Below, one piece after another: positions 12,701 to 23,919 of a stretch of 64,000 nucleotides of DNA. The first letter of the stretch is position 1. Each line of letters begins with the position of its first letter. The translations under genes were made by a program, and so were the position numbers. This stretch comes from Chamaecyparis obtusa (Eukaryota > Streptophyta > Pinopsida > Cupressales > Cupressaceae), in the NCBI GenBank assembly GCA_027943335.1, contig BSBK01000873.1:1111501-1175500 (forward strand), written 5' to 3'. Under the pieces are notes generated by a model. That model ran no database searches and had not been told where the DNA came from. It was given only the letters and a program-made list of their open reading frames with translations.

Positions 12701-13546
12701 CATGATATCATAGTTGAAAAATAAAATAAGATGCATTAAAAGGGAATAATGCAAAAACCTTGGTGTAGAGCCGAATCCATGATTCTTCAACGCTTCTAAC
12801 CCTTCATACATTTTGTTGATAATATAACCAATGTAATCATACCCTCTAAGCACATGAGGACTCTATGAATCTAGCACCATCATCAGGATATCAGAAGTAA
12901 TCATGTCTGCCCCACCATCAACCCCTAGAACTTTGCACAATCCATATGCAATGTACTTCACATAGAAATTGAGGTCTTTATAAAAGAATGGGGTTGGCCC
13001 AGCCATTGCTGCAATGTAGTTTCTATTTTCATGGGGGACATGATTCTGAATTTCCTTGGAGACCAAGACAGGCTTCCTAATATATCTATTACCCTGAGCT
13101 TGTAGGTTGATTTCTGTAGCCATAGGAATTTGAATGCCGAAGGCCCTCATGAAAGAATTTCTATATAGTGTAACCAGAGGCGAACCATCATCCTTCCTAA
13201 TTGTCTTGGATAGGGGATCATATCTATGAGCCAACACAATTAACAAGTCTACATCCAGAAAGACATCAGGAACAATCAATTTAGCTAACCTTCAAGTCCA
13301 AGGGTTTCAAACGGGGACCGAACTATAAGAATTCTTGTAAAAAGATCAGAATAAACACATTCCGGTGACACCAGGAGTCTTAGAATCTCTACAATATGCA
13401 AGATCATCAATAAAGCATTCATCACTAACCTTCTTATTTTGTGACAATCCAGGTAGCAAGGTAAGGAATTCATCTGAAAAACTCTCCTTGGCTTTCTCTT
13501 TGGCACCCTTGCTGGTAGAAGCTCCACCAATTGTTGATTGACTCAT
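9712..13546 (-). pseudogene. Unknown long ORF (ORF-C, about 1,160 codons), broken
   Basis: Not recognised. A protein frame runs from MSQSTIGGASTSKGAKEK (13546) to a stop at 9712, with several frameshifts. In order: a Ser/Lys-rich head; a globular part (13279-12086) with IAAMAGPTPFFYKDLNFY and a Trp/Phe-rich block (DCDFCAFQNWMVQPILLSLG); an interruption by a SINE at 11573-11905; a basic nuclear-signal-like stretch PPSKKKKLLVRESS (11390); a Lys/Arg helix; a region with LVKASNMLLVPRWDLALAF (10900); and an acidic tail ending DFDIMDDE. No protease, integrase or RT motif is present. The layout resembles ORF2 of element G (head, globular half, basic linker, helical tail), but I cannot see sequence homology. 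It lies between two LTR-like stretches of element C in the same orientation. Confidence 0.6.
11573..11905 (-). mobile_element. tRNA-derived SINE, dimeric, inserted in ORF-C
   Basis: Flanked by the direct repeat CAATTTG (11566-11572 and 11906-11912). The plus-left unit (11573 to about 11770) reads on the minus strand TGGTATCAGATC, an A-box-like start, then GGTTCGAATCC, a perfect polymerase III B box, near 11730-11740. The second unit (about 11772-11905) repeats the body without the tRNA-like head. Shared blocks include CCTGTTAATGCCTGATACAA and GGAGGCTGTTAAACCATGTC. Removing the insert brings LEDQI and DEKERG of ORF-C back together. It is probably of the Au-like plant SINE type; the family name is inference. 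Confidence 0.75.
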
Positions 13547-15830
13547 CTTTACTAAAAATTTAAATCCTTTTGAAAACTTTGAACTTACTGAAATTTGAAT
13601 ATGCTTTGGAAGTCACAAGAATTCTTATAATTCTATCGCCTCTACTCTTGAGAATGCTTTGTAATTTAGACTGAGTGATAGCTAATTGTATTTATTCTGA
13701 AGAATTGAATGCAGCAACCCATTTGAGACTCAAAAGCTGGAAACTATGTCACTTTCGCCTTTACTCGGCACGCTCTGAACTCAATTCACTAGTCGTGAGT
13801 TGAGAAAGTGACAGGTAATCAAGATTTAATTTTCTAGCAACCCAGCGACTACAGCTCCTCATAATCGCTGAGAGATTTGGCACTTTTTCAATATTTTCAG
13901 AGATCTGGCAACTAAAGGGAAAGTTTTAGTCATTGAATGGTTTCATTTTATCTCGAGACCTAGCTACTGCAATCATAAATCACAGTCACTGAATAATTTA
14001 ACCTTTAATGAACTTATCTTGAGATTGAGCGACCTTTTAATATTTCATTTTTTTTATTATTAGACTTGGCGAGTACAATCAATCTCTCAATCGTTGCAAA
14101 ATTTATCTCTTATTGATTTCACCTCGATACCTGGAAACAATCGTCTTCTCATTTTTCATCCGGAGATCTAGTGACCATAGTGAATCTCTTAGTCGCTGAA
14201 GCCTGTTGACTTTTCAAACCTTTTCTGGAGACTACCCGACTTATCCATGTGGAGATTCAACGACTTAAGGTAGAAAACTTTTGATTTACTTCTTTCAGAG
14301 ATTCGACGACTATAGTATGGTTTGTTCATTGCTTATTACTTGATTTACCTCATCGACCAATCAAGGAAGGACACATCACAAAATCTGACAACTGGATCCT
14401 CACATTTTTTCAATTTTTTATCCTCGGTCAACACTTAACTCTTAACCATTTGGCGATTGTACGACTGAAGACAATCTCCCAATCGCTGAGAAACTTTACT
14501 TAACCTGGGTTCGATCTAGAGATCGGGCGACAAAACAAATCTCAAGGTCGCTGAAACCTTTTTTAAATGATGGTTTGATTAGGAGACCACGTGACTACCA
14601 CCCAATCAAGATTGCATCAACGGCTGGAAATTGCTCTTTGCTAACCTTTTTCTTAACTCACCACCGTCTAGCGACCATGCAACTAAAGACATCTCCCAGT
14701 CGCTATACATTTTCTATAACTTAGGTTAAATTTGGAGACTGGGTGAAAACCTTTATTCTCCAAGTCACCAGAAGATCTGCTTAACTTTGGTTAGGTGATG
14801 AGTTTACACAACAATCATTGATCAATTTTTCATCCTACGGTCCTCGCTGAGTCGTTATACACATTATAACTTAACCGCTGAATTATGAGACTTAGAGATA
14901 ACCATGTCGCTGGATCGTTGAATGCTTGAAACATAACTGCCATAATCAGGAGAACACGCGACCATTAAAATTGTTGGGTCGCTAAATAAAAGAACTAACC
15001 GTTTAAAAACTTAGAGACCTGGTGACCTAAAGAAAATAGACCACCACCTTTCATTTAGAGACTCAGCGACCAAAGAGGAGTCTCATATTCGCTGAATATT
15101 ATATCACTTCATTATTTCATTCAGAGATCGCCCGACTGAAAGTATTTTAATCTAGAGATTGGGCGACTATAGTTTCTTTGCAAATATTTTGTTAGAGTAG
15201 TCACTAGATCTCACAATGCACATTTAGAGACTGGGTGACTGAAGGCAATCATTGAGTCATTTAAAGAAGGGGAATATTCTCTTATCTTAAGGAGATCGTG
15301 CGACAAAAGGGTTTGGGTAATCGCTAGACCAAAAGGGATATGCTAAAAATATCATGAGACTAAGCGACTAGCCAGAGATATAAAAGTGTACATGCTTAAA
15401 AATCCTTGTTAAGTGATTCAAAAAATGTATCTACCAAATAGACTTGGACAAGCAATTTTAGGGCTTTTTTGGATTTTCAAAGGCAATTAGACCTAGCACT
15501 TAGGATTTTTCACATTTTTAAACAAATTTCTGAACTTTGGGATGGAAAAAAGGAGGAGACCAATTCATGAAACATAGAGAAGACCTCAAAATCAAAATTT
15601 CGAAGGGACAACTTCAAAAACAGAGAATACGACCAATAGCCTATTCGCCAGGTTTTCATCATGGCACTTGTCCAAGATGCCACAAGAAGTGGTTTTCACC
15701 ATAGGATGAATTTCTTTTCTTTTCTTTTTCTTCTTTTTTTTTCAATTTTTTGATGGACTTAAGCCTCGTGCTCTTTGGATACTCCTTGAAAAGGTATGAT
15801 ATGATGGGCCAAAACCGCTGAAAACTATGT
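13547..15830 (-). repeat. Decayed LTR-like sequence with degenerate GCGAC-type repeats
   Basis: No gene. 13547-13760 looks like the leader of ORF-C. From about 13760 to 15370 a loose motif GAGA-CT-GGCGAC followed by CTC-GTCGCTGAA returns about twenty times at irregular 50-110 bp spacing (for example 14516, 15010, 15057, 15225, 15290). A similar motif set occurs in the solo LTR at 40300-40560, and AAGTGATTCAAAAA occurs at both 15413 and 41388. This suggests the outer half of the element C LTR. The TC-rich stretch at 15710-15755 is simple sequence. Confidence 0.5.
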
Positions 15831-16870
15831 TCAAAGATGTTGATAGGGTGATGAAAATGTGATATCGTGGATAAGGTAGAGGGTGGCTAAATCTTTAGGA
15901 AATGTATTGGATAATGGAAATGGAAGGATAATGAATGAGAGGATAATAAGTCTTTCTATGTATGGGTGTGAAAAAGGGAATGGAAGGTAATGAATAGGAG
16001 GATAAGAAGTATTATCAAGATCGACATCAATACACACCTTGAAGGGTAGTGGAATAATGGAGGGAAAATGGGTGAGATAGCTTGAGACTTTGATGTATTG
16101 AGGATACGGATCTTGGGACACAACGACTCAAAATGGATGGATAAGATGGAATGTGTTTGGAAAACTGTGGAAGCCTTTGGAATCTTGAATGTCAACTTTG
16201 ATTTCTCTTTTGTATGTAAGTCCTTCAAAAGTGACTTAGGAATCCACACTTTGTTTTACTTTTCTTTCCTTTTGAATTCTTTAGAATGCATTTCTTCAAT
16301 GAGAGATTTAGGAATCCACATTTTATTTGATTTTTCTTTTTTCTTGATGGACCTTTGTGGTCTCTTGAATATATCTTTTTTTCTTTCATTCACATATCAA
16401 TTACATGGGACATGGTTCTCTTCATACATAAGTGGATTCTTGGTTTTCTGATTTTTATGTTGCACATCCAAACTGCTTCCAAAAGACTTGGGATTGGTAG
16501 ATGAATAAGGTTGATATGGATGGTTCATATCGAGGATTGACATGGATGGGTGCTTGGTTTCTCAAGTATGTATGTCTTTGTTGATCTTGATACATGGTAA
16601 GGTAAGGGGATGGTGGGATAGGGATGGTAGGAAAGGTTGATGGAGGAATGTAAGGGCCCAATATAGATTTGGAGGATGTATAAGGTTTCAACTTTGGGAT
16701 ATAGGGACCAAGGAAGGATTTGGAGGATGTATAAGGTTTCAATTTTGGGATATAGGGACCAAAGATGGATTTGGAGGATGTATAAGGAATATGCTTATGC
16801 ACAAATGGAGGTAAATGGGATGTGGGAGGGATATCAACATCTTTATTTTGAGCTGCATGGCCAAGGCTTT
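15831..16870 (-). pseudogene. Proline/serine-rich low-complexity coding-like sequence, left part
   Basis: Unrecognised. The minus strand carries overlapping Pro/Ser/Tyr-rich frames (for example PFSHPYIERLIILSF and TFPTIPIPPSPYLTMYQDQQ) broken by stops. It continues at 23232-23919 once Gypsy-A is removed, where the style is the same (YPIVDQSPISQESHDEPF). The base composition (purine-rich plus strand, GGA/GGT triplets) differs from its neighbours. It may be a decayed retroelement region or a degenerate extensin-like repeat; I cannot tell which. Confidence 0.35.
16666..16790 (-). repeat. 51-bp tandem repeat, about 2.5 copies
   Basis: GGATTTGGAGGATGTATAAG recurs at 16665, 16716 and 16767, a period of 51 bp. 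On the minus strand each unit encodes KPYTSSKSFLGPYIPKL (17 residues) with one or two changes. The in-frame period means the unit expanded while, or in such a way that, the frame was kept. Confidence 0.85.
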
Positions 16871-17728
16871 TGATGAAGGGTGCTCCCCTTAATACCACAA
16901 ACACATAACAGAAATAGAGAAACAACAACAATATGCAAGAACAGAAAATTGGCTTCTTATTATCTCCACAAATGTGGAATTACAAATTTTCAGAATTACA
17001 ATATGCAAAGCCACATGGGCATTCCCTTACAATATTTTTCAGGACAAAGCCTCGAACTATTACCCAGATCTACTACCCAGAACTATTCTGAACTGCCTAA
17101 GACAATAATACAGCCTTCCTTATATAGGCAATTTTTCCACCGCCTGGGAAGGTTCCAGAATTTTAGCCAATAAGGCCGACCAAACTTAGAATTATTTTAT
17201 TTTACATTTTATTACATCATAGTCGGCTCAAGATAACCTTTGAAACCCGAACAGAAATTTTGAAGAAAATTATTTTCTGCCATTTCGGGTGGCCCAACTT
17301 CCGAAGACCATAAGTCATCACCATTTGACCCGATCGGCTATTATAACCCCATTTCAGAAACGTCACGAAGCGCTCTATAGGCTTGACCGGCGCAAGCGCC
17401 CGTCACCCAAATTTTTGACCTCATCCGGGGCCTCTAAAGCTTTCAAAACTGAGCTCAAAGTTTCTGTACCCTGCTACCAATACCGAAAATCTTCAATATC
17501 TTCCAATATACACTTGATCTGGCAATGAAACTTTACTGGCAGGCTTATATGACCAAAATGAACCTCCAAGAAAGAAATCAAATCATTCTGAGCACATACA
17601 AAAATTACCAAAAATAGTAACTTTCCATAAATAGCAGCTCTGCACAAAATAGCCCTTATTGAATAAAAAAATAGAAATATTTTTGGGTGATGCAAGATTG
17701 CTCTTACACCCAGGATGCTCCTGCATCA
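16871..17728 (-). repeat. Gypsy-A 3' LTR
   Basis: 858 bp, TGATGAAGGG to CCTGCATCA on the plus strand, near-identical to 22374-23231. The stretch just inside (17729-17760) is not strongly purine-rich, so no convincing polypurine tract is visible. Confidence 0.95.
17118..17126 (-). promoter_or_regulatory. TATA box in Gypsy-A LTR (second copy at 22621-22629)
   Basis: Minus strand TATATAAGG in a GC-balanced setting within both LTRs. This is a credible RNA polymerase II start region for the element transcript. The position is inferred from sequence only. Confidence 0.55.
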
Positions 17729-17766
17729 GACACCCAGGGTAATTTGAGAAGTGACCCTGTCACAAC

Positions 17767-18381
17767 TTAGGTGTGCAGAGGAAAACCAAGACGGCTAACC
17801 TCCTCCTTTGTCAGCCATGATGAATCTTCAATAGGTCGTCCTTTCCATTTGACCAGATATTCTTCATATGTCATGTTCCTTGTGCTTCTACCAACACGAC
17901 TATCCAGTATATCTTCGATCTCCTTAGTGTCTGAACTAGTTGCTGGAATACTCCACTGTGCTGCTGTGATCTCATCTTCAACACCTCCTTCATGATACTC
18001 TGTCAGATCTGAAATGTTAAACACTGGTGAAATATTTAGCTTAGTAGGCAATTCTACCTCATATGCGTTTCCTAAATCATGTTTCTTCAATATCCTACAT
18101 GGCCCAAACTTCTTCATTTTCAGCTTGTTATATGTACCAACTGGAAATCGCTCCTTCCGCAAATGAACCATGACTTCATCACCAACCTGAAATTCCTTAT
18201 ACCTCCTTTTCTCATCTGCCTTAGCCTTATACTGTGCATTCATCTTGGTAATATGCTTCCTCACCTCTTCATGGGTGTTCTTCAAGTGTTTAGCAAAATC
18301 TTCAGCTTCAGCACTACTTATTTCTCCTTTATCTATCTTCCTCAATTCAGATGCATTTCTTGGACTACTTCCATATACAAT
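17767..18381 (-). pseudogene. Gypsy-A integrase C-terminus and chromodomain
   Basis: Ends the polyprotein. 18345-18000 holds the integrase tail with the GPY/F-like region ([20 protein letters not shown]). It is followed by a chromodomain, [20 protein letters not shown] and [11 protein letters not shown], at about 17800-17880. In chromoviruses this module reads histone marks and steers insertion to heterochromatin. The aromatic residues Y, W and W are kept. Normal stop at 17767; a TAG just upstream (18382) separates it from the integrase core. Confidence 0.9.
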
Positions 18382-19386
18382 CTAGAATGGTGATTTACCA
18401 GTGCTTCTATTGACAGAATTATTGTATGCGAATTCTGCCTGTGGTAAAATCAAATCCCATCCTGTTGGCTTATCTCCAACCAAACATCTCAGCAAATTTT
18501 CCAAACTCCTATTCACCACCTTTGTCTGTCCATCAGTCTGTGGATGATGTGATGAACTGAACTTCAAATCTGTCTTCAACTTCTTCCACAATGTACGCCA
18601 AAAATATCCAACAAACTTAGTGTCTCGATCTGAAACTATGGTCTTTGGCAAACCATGAAGTCTCACTACTTCTCTGAAAAACAATTCTGCTACATGAACA
18701 GCATCATTAGTCTTCTTGCAGGGAATGAAATGTGCCATCTTTGAAAATCTGTCAACCACCACAAAAATTGAATCATGTCCCCGCTGAGTCCTCAGTAAAC
18801 CCAGAACAAAGTCCATGCTGATATCCTCCCAAGGCTTCTCTGGTACAGGTAATGACTGATACAACCCTATATTCTGCTTCACTCCTTTCCCCATCTGACA
18901 TACTCTGCAACTCTGTACAAACTTCTTCACATCTTGCTGCAACTGTGGCCAATAGTAATTCTCACTAACCAAAGAAAAGGTTTTGTCACGACCAAAATGT
19001 CCAGCCAATCCTCCGCTATGCTTCTCCTTGATGATATTCTCCCTCATAGAACTTCGTGGAATGCACAACTGACTCCCTCTGAATAGCATATCATCTTGGA
19101 TGATGAAATCCAACCATTTCGTCCTGTCTAGAGTAACAGGTTCTGTACAAGCTTTCCAAGTTTCACCAAAATCAAGATCCTCTGGATACAAATTCTTGAG
19201 TTCCTTGAACCCAACCACTTCAATCTGCATTTCTGTCAGCAATAGTTGCCTTCTGCTAAGAGCATCTGCAACCCTATTAGACTTTCCACTCCTGTGTTTC
19301 AAAACAAATGTATAACTCTGCAAAAACTCAACCCATTTCAAATGTCTTTGATTCAATTTTTCTTGACTATTCAAATATTGCAAAGC
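18382..19386 (-). pseudogene. Gypsy-A RNase H end and integrase core
   Basis: Starts in the tail of RNase H (LKHRSGKSNRVADALSRR). The integrase zinc finger is HSGGLAGHFGRDKT with CRVCQMGKG about 35 residues later (HHCC). The catalytic core shows DISMDFVLGL, IVSDRDTKFVG and, after the PQTDGQT motif, the E of the VNRSLENLLR helix, so all three acidic residues of the D,D-35-E triad are present. The only defect seen is the flanking stops at 19387 (TAA; the B copy has Lys there) and 18382 (TAG; the B copy has Glu). Confidence 0.9.
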
Positions 19387-20409
19387 TTAATGATCAGTAT
19401 AAAAAACAAACTCCTTAGGAAGCAGATAATGTCTCCACTTCTTTAATGCCTGAACTATAGCATAAAATTCCTGATCATAAACATAATATTTCCTCTTGGC
19501 GTCATTTAACTTCTCGCTAAAATAAGCAACAGGTTTACCTTCTTGGCTCATAATAGCTCCTATTGCAGTACCACTAGCATCACAATCTACTTGAAACACC
19601 TTATTAAAATCTGGAAGTGCTAAAACAAGTTGTTCTGTAACTTTTCGTTTCAACAATTGAAAACTCTTTTCTGCCCCATTAGTCCACTTAAACTCTTTTC
19701 TATCCCCTCTCATTGTTTCAATCAAGGGTCCACAAATACTGCTAAAATTTCTGATAAACTTTCTGTAAAAGCTAGCTAGACCATGAAAAGATCTTACCTC
19801 GATAGCACTCCTTGGGATAGGCCATTCAAGGATAGCCTGTACCTTCTCTGGGTCCATTTTTAAACCTTCTGTTGAAACTACAAATCCCAAATACACCAAC
19901 TCCTTCACAAAACTACACTTCTTCAAATTAATCAGCAATTTTTCTTCTCTCAACTTCTCAAATACCATACGAATATGCATCATATGCTCATCCAATGTCT
20001 TACTAAAGATCAAAATATCATCTAGGTAAACAATGACAAACTTACCCAGAAATTCTTTCAGAACCTCGTTCATGAGCCGCATGAAAGTGCTCGGTGCATT
20101 GGTTAGCCCAAAAGGCATGACTAACCACTCATATAGTCCTTCCTTTGTTTTGAAGGCAGTCTTCCATTCATCTCTTTTTCTGATCCGAATCTGTTGATAT
20201 CCGCTCTTCAGATCTATCTTCGAGAAATACACAGCTCCACTCAAACAATCCATAATATCATCCATTCGTGGCAATGGAAACCTATACTTGATTGTGATCT
20301 TGTTTATTGCCCTAGAATCCGTACACATCCTCCATTCTCCATTCTTCTTTGGTGCTAATACCGCTGGTACAGCACAGGGACTCAGACTCTCACGGATCAA
20401 TCTTTTCTA
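19387..20409 (-). pseudogene. Gypsy-A reverse transcriptase and RNase H
   Basis: RT with the start motif [20 protein letters not shown], then [24 protein letters not shown] and the catalytic [10 protein letters not shown] at about 20025-20055. RNase H follows with [13 protein letters not shown], the E of [15 protein letters not shown] and FYTDH at the 3' end. Active-site residues are all present. A TAG at 20407 cuts the frame upstream where Gypsy-B has Glu ([10 protein letters not shown]). Confidence 0.92.
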
Positions 20410-21100
20410 TAACAGTTCATGTACTTGTCTGTTCAACTCCTCACTTTCTGCAGGTGTCATTCTGTGTGCTGCCTTATTCGGCAAACTCGCTCCTAGGATC
20501 AAGTCCATCTGATGACTGATCTTTCTGACTGGTGGTAATCCATCAGGCACGTTATCAGATACAATATCCTGAAACTCATTCAAAAAATCTACAACTTCTA
20601 CAGGAACATCTTCTACTTCCTCTTTACCAGCTTTTGGAATTAAAGCAAAACATACATGCTCATGCCTCATACCATCTAGGAAATTTCTTCCATCAACAAA
20701 ATTTATCCTTGCATTACCACATACTTTTTCTTCGGTCTCCTTCAATGGCTTTAGCTTATGCCGCACTCCATCCTTTGTCAGGGAATAGGTATTCACACAG
20801 CCATCGTGTACAGCACATCTGTCAAACTGCCATGGTCTACCCAACAACATATGACATGCATCCATAGATATGATATCACACAATACCTCATCTTGGTATC
20901 CGCCAATCTTGAACTTCACCAGGCATTGTTCATTGACCATGACCCTGTGGCCATCCTGTACCCAGGCAATCCGATATGGATGTGGGTGTTTCTATCTCTT
21001 GAGCTTCAACTTTGTCACCATCTTTTTTGACACCAAATTGTCAGTGCTTCCACTATCAATAATCACATCACAACATTTACCTTCACACTTGCACCTGGTG
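20410..21100 (-). pseudogene. Gypsy-A aspartic protease and linker to RT
   Basis: The protease signature IIDSGSTDNLVS lies at about 21025-21060, still in the gag frame, and its catalytic DSG is intact. The second half (20940-20407) reads CDIISMDACHMLLGRPWQFD, the usual ILGRPW-like flap and C-terminal motif. It is followed by the DVPDGLPPVRKISHQMDLIL linker. A TAG at 20992 splits the domain; Gypsy-B has Leu there. Confidence 0.88.
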
Positions 21101-22302
21101 CGAAACAGGCTCCTCCTTTGCTCAGGTTCATTCTCACCACTCAACAGGACTCTTCTGTTAATCAACGTTTCTCCTCTTTCAGCATCTTCAGAATTTGATG
21201 ATCTGGCATCTTCATCTACATGTGCAACTCTGGCCTGGCCTTCATTTCTCCTGTTTGTTCTGCCTTGGCGCTGAGGACATTCAAATGCCCTATGACCTTC
21301 TTCTCCACAGTGAAAACATGTTCCACGGAAGCCTCCTCTTCCAGATCCTTGTCCTCTTCCTCTTCCTCTCTGATCTCTATTATTCTGATCCTGGAAGCGA
21401 TTGGAATTATTTCCGCGCTGATTCTGACTGCTACTGGCCTCATCCTTCATTTTCGGATCTTCATTTTGGCCACCATATGACCATCCACCAGATCGTCCAC
21501 CGCGACCTCTTCCATTTTGTCTGCTCTCGAACTTCTTGTTCATCTTTTCCTCTACTTTTAGGGCAAATTGGTATGCCTCTTCAATACTGTTCATTCGAAC
21601 CAGATTCAGCTCCTCCTGAATGCTTGGCCTTAACCCATTAAGGTATTGGGCAACTTTCTCCTTATCAGCTTCTGCATGGCCTGTTCTGATGAGAAGTCGA
21701 TAGAACTCCTCTGTATACTCCTGAACAGATCTTCCTGCTTGCTTCAAACTTTGCATTTTCTTTAGTAGGTCAAGCTCATAATCAACAGGAATGAACTGTC
21801 GCTTCAATTTATCCACCATCCGATCCCATCTTGTGATTTTATCTTTCCCTCTTCTATTTTGCTCCAATTGAATTTCTTGCCACCAGATCTTCGCATGACC
21901 TTTCAATCTGGCCTTTGCAAATTTGACCCTATCAGGATCTTCAACATCTTCATACTCAAAATATTCCTGACATTCATTAATCTAGTCGATCAATTCCTCT
22001 GGGTTAAGATTTCCAGAAAATGTAGGAACCTCAATCTTAGGTCTTTTCCCAATCTTGGAAATCGCCCGAAAAAGTCTTTCTTCCTCCTGGTTCACAATTT
22101 CAACTTTTCCTTCTTGATATTCTTCTTCGGCTTCATCCTCACTTTTGTCTCTGACATTAAGATTCATTCCTCTACGAATCTCTTCTTGCAATGCTCGCAC
22201 TTGTCTCTGCAACTCTCTAACCTCAGGTGTCACAACACCATGTCTTCCGCCACGTTCTCTTCGTGGAGGCATTTTCGCGATGCGCGCTGAAACCCTAACC
22301 AT
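20992..22302 (-). pseudogene. Gypsy-A gag with zinc knuckle
   Basis: Capsid/nucleocapsid. The first Met is 22302; the second, MPPRRERGGRHG at 22272, is the more typical start. Retrotrans_gag core: KGHAKIWWQEIQLEQNRRGK, YTEEFYRLLIRT and EEAYQFALKVEEKMNKK. An Arg/Gly-rich RNA-binding stretch follows (GRGRGGRSGG, GRGRGQGSGRGGFR), with one CCHC knuckle, CFHCGEEGHRAFEC, near 21295-21335. A TAG at 21982 (context ELID-stop-INECQEYF, probably a former Trp) truncates the normal product after about 106 codons. Confidence 0.9.
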
Positions 22303-22359
22303 GGTCCTGGTGCAAACTGCCTCACAGTCGGCGATCTATTTACACACTCAAGAACCCCT

Positions 22360-22371
22360 GCTCTGATACCA
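22360..22371 (-). other. Primer-binding site of Gypsy-A
   Basis: Minus strand TGGTATCAGAGC, complementary to initiator Met tRNA, two bases from the LTR end at 22374. Same primer as the Copia elements of the window. Confidence 0.92.
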
Positions 22372-22373
22372 CT

Positions 22374-23231
22374 TGATGAAGGGTGCTCCCCTTAATACCA
22401 CAAACACATAACAGAAATAGAGAAACAACAACAATATGCAAGAACAGAAAATTGGCTTCTTATTATCTCCACAAATGTGGAATTACAAACTTTCAGAATT
22501 ACAATATGCAAAGCCACATGGGCATTCCCTTACAATATTTTTCAGGACAAAGCCTCGAACTATTACCCAGATCTACTACCCAGAACTATTCTGAACTGCC
22601 TAAGACAATAATACAGCCTTCCTTATATAGGCAATTTTTCCACCGCCTGGGAAGGTTCCAGAATTTTAGCCAATAAGGCCGACCAAACTTAGAATTATTT
22701 TATTTTACATTTTATTACATCATAGTCGGCTCAAGATAACCTTTGAAACCCGAACAGAAATTTTGAAGAAAATTATTTTCTGCCATTTCGGGTGGCCCAA
22801 CTTTCGAAGACCATAAGTCATCACCATTTGACCCGCTCGGCTATTATAACCCCATTTCGGAAACGCCACGAAGCGCTCTACAGGCTTGACTGGCGCAAGC
22901 GCCCGTCACCCAAATTTTTGACCTCATCCGGAGCCTCTAAAGCTTTCAAAACTGAGTTCAAAGTTTCTGTACCCTGCTACCAATACCAAAAATCTTCAAT
23001 ATCTTCCAATATACACTTGATCTGGCAATGAAACTTTACTGGCAGGCTTATATGACCAAAATGAACCTCCAAGAAAGAAATCAAATCATTCTGAGCACAT
23101 ACGAAAATTACCCAAAATAGTAACTTTCCATAAATAGCAGCTCTGCACAAAATAGCCCTTATTGAATAAAAAAATAGAAATATTTTTGGGTGATGCAAGA
23201 TTGCTCTTACACCCAGGATGCTCCTGCATCA
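22374..23231 (-). repeat. Gypsy-A 5' LTR
   Basis: 858 bp copy of 16871-17728. Differences seen by eye are mostly transitions, many at C/G sites (for example CAGAAACGTCACG against CGGAAACGCCACG), as expected after cytosine methylation. Confidence 0.95.
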
Positions 23232-23919
23232 GCTTTCATCTTTCAGATTTATCTATGTACCAATAGGCTTATATTTAGCTTTGATAGGAGTGACTTTGAT
23301 AGGAGTGACTTTGATAGGAGCAGTTGAAGCTTTAGGGTATCTTTTCTTATGCAATGGATTATGAAGAATGGGAGAATTTTGAGGTAGATATGGAGGCTTA
23401 TGAAAAGTGGATGTTGGGGTACTTTGATCTTGACAAGGATCTTTTGATAGCGTAGGAAAAATACTTTTCTTTTGATTTTCGATAATTTCATTAGAGATGG
23501 AAAATATATCTTGATCTTGCTTAGGATATGGGTAGGATATAAGAGGTGAAGGAATATGGGGTGTTTGGATGGAAGGATATCTTCTTGAAAGAAATGGAAG
23601 GGTATGAAGGGCTCATCATGGGACTCTTGGGATATGGGACTTTGGTCAACTATAGGATAAGAAGGGATAATATCTTGATCTTGATCCTTCATAAGACTTG
23701 TTTCTTCACACTTTTGATTAGTCTCTTGACATGGAGCCACTTCTAAGGACAATGTAGGAGTTTGGATCCGCACGAGGGATTCTTGAAGGGATAATGGATG
23801 TTCATTTGAAATAGGTACAATAGGCATTGTATCACATGAAGGCTGAGGTCTATAACCTTTGAATCATGGAATAAGTGATGCAAGGTAGGGGTCAAGAGGG
23901 GCCAAAGGATGGCGCACCC
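23232..23919 (-). pseudogene. Proline/serine-rich sequence, right part
   Basis: Continuation of the 15831-16870 host stretch after the GCTTT duplication. A minus-strand frame at 23827-23249 begins MPIVPISNEHPLSLQESLVR. Near 23275-23325 an 18-bp tandem repeat (GGAGTGACTTTGATAG, about 2.5 copies) encodes SKSLLSKSLLSK. No recognisable family. Bounded at 23920 by the Gypsy-B LTR. Confidence 0.35.

Larger units (their letters stand above)
16871..23231 (-). mobile_element. Gypsy-A: complete chromodomain Gypsy LTR retrotransposon
   Basis: 6,361 bp on the minus strand with two 858-bp LTRs and 5-bp target duplication GCTTT (16866-16870 and 23232-23236). Gag, protease, RT, RNase H, integrase and chromodomain all lie in one reading frame from 22302 to 17767. 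That frame is interrupted by single nonsense codons at about 21982, 20992, 20407, 19387 and 18382. By eye the LTRs differ at roughly 13 sites (about 1.5%), so insertion is fairly recent. It is the best-preserved element in the window but cannot make a full polyprotein without readthrough. Confidence 0.93.

Noticed and set aside
21195..21641. Long plus-strand frames opposite Gypsy-A gag and protease
   Set aside because: Antisense shadows of an Arg/Gly-rich coding strand.
17767..22302. Programmed readthrough at all five Gypsy-A stops
   Set aside because: Stops fall inside folded domains and at residues conserved in Gypsy-B; decay is simpler unless other copies share them.
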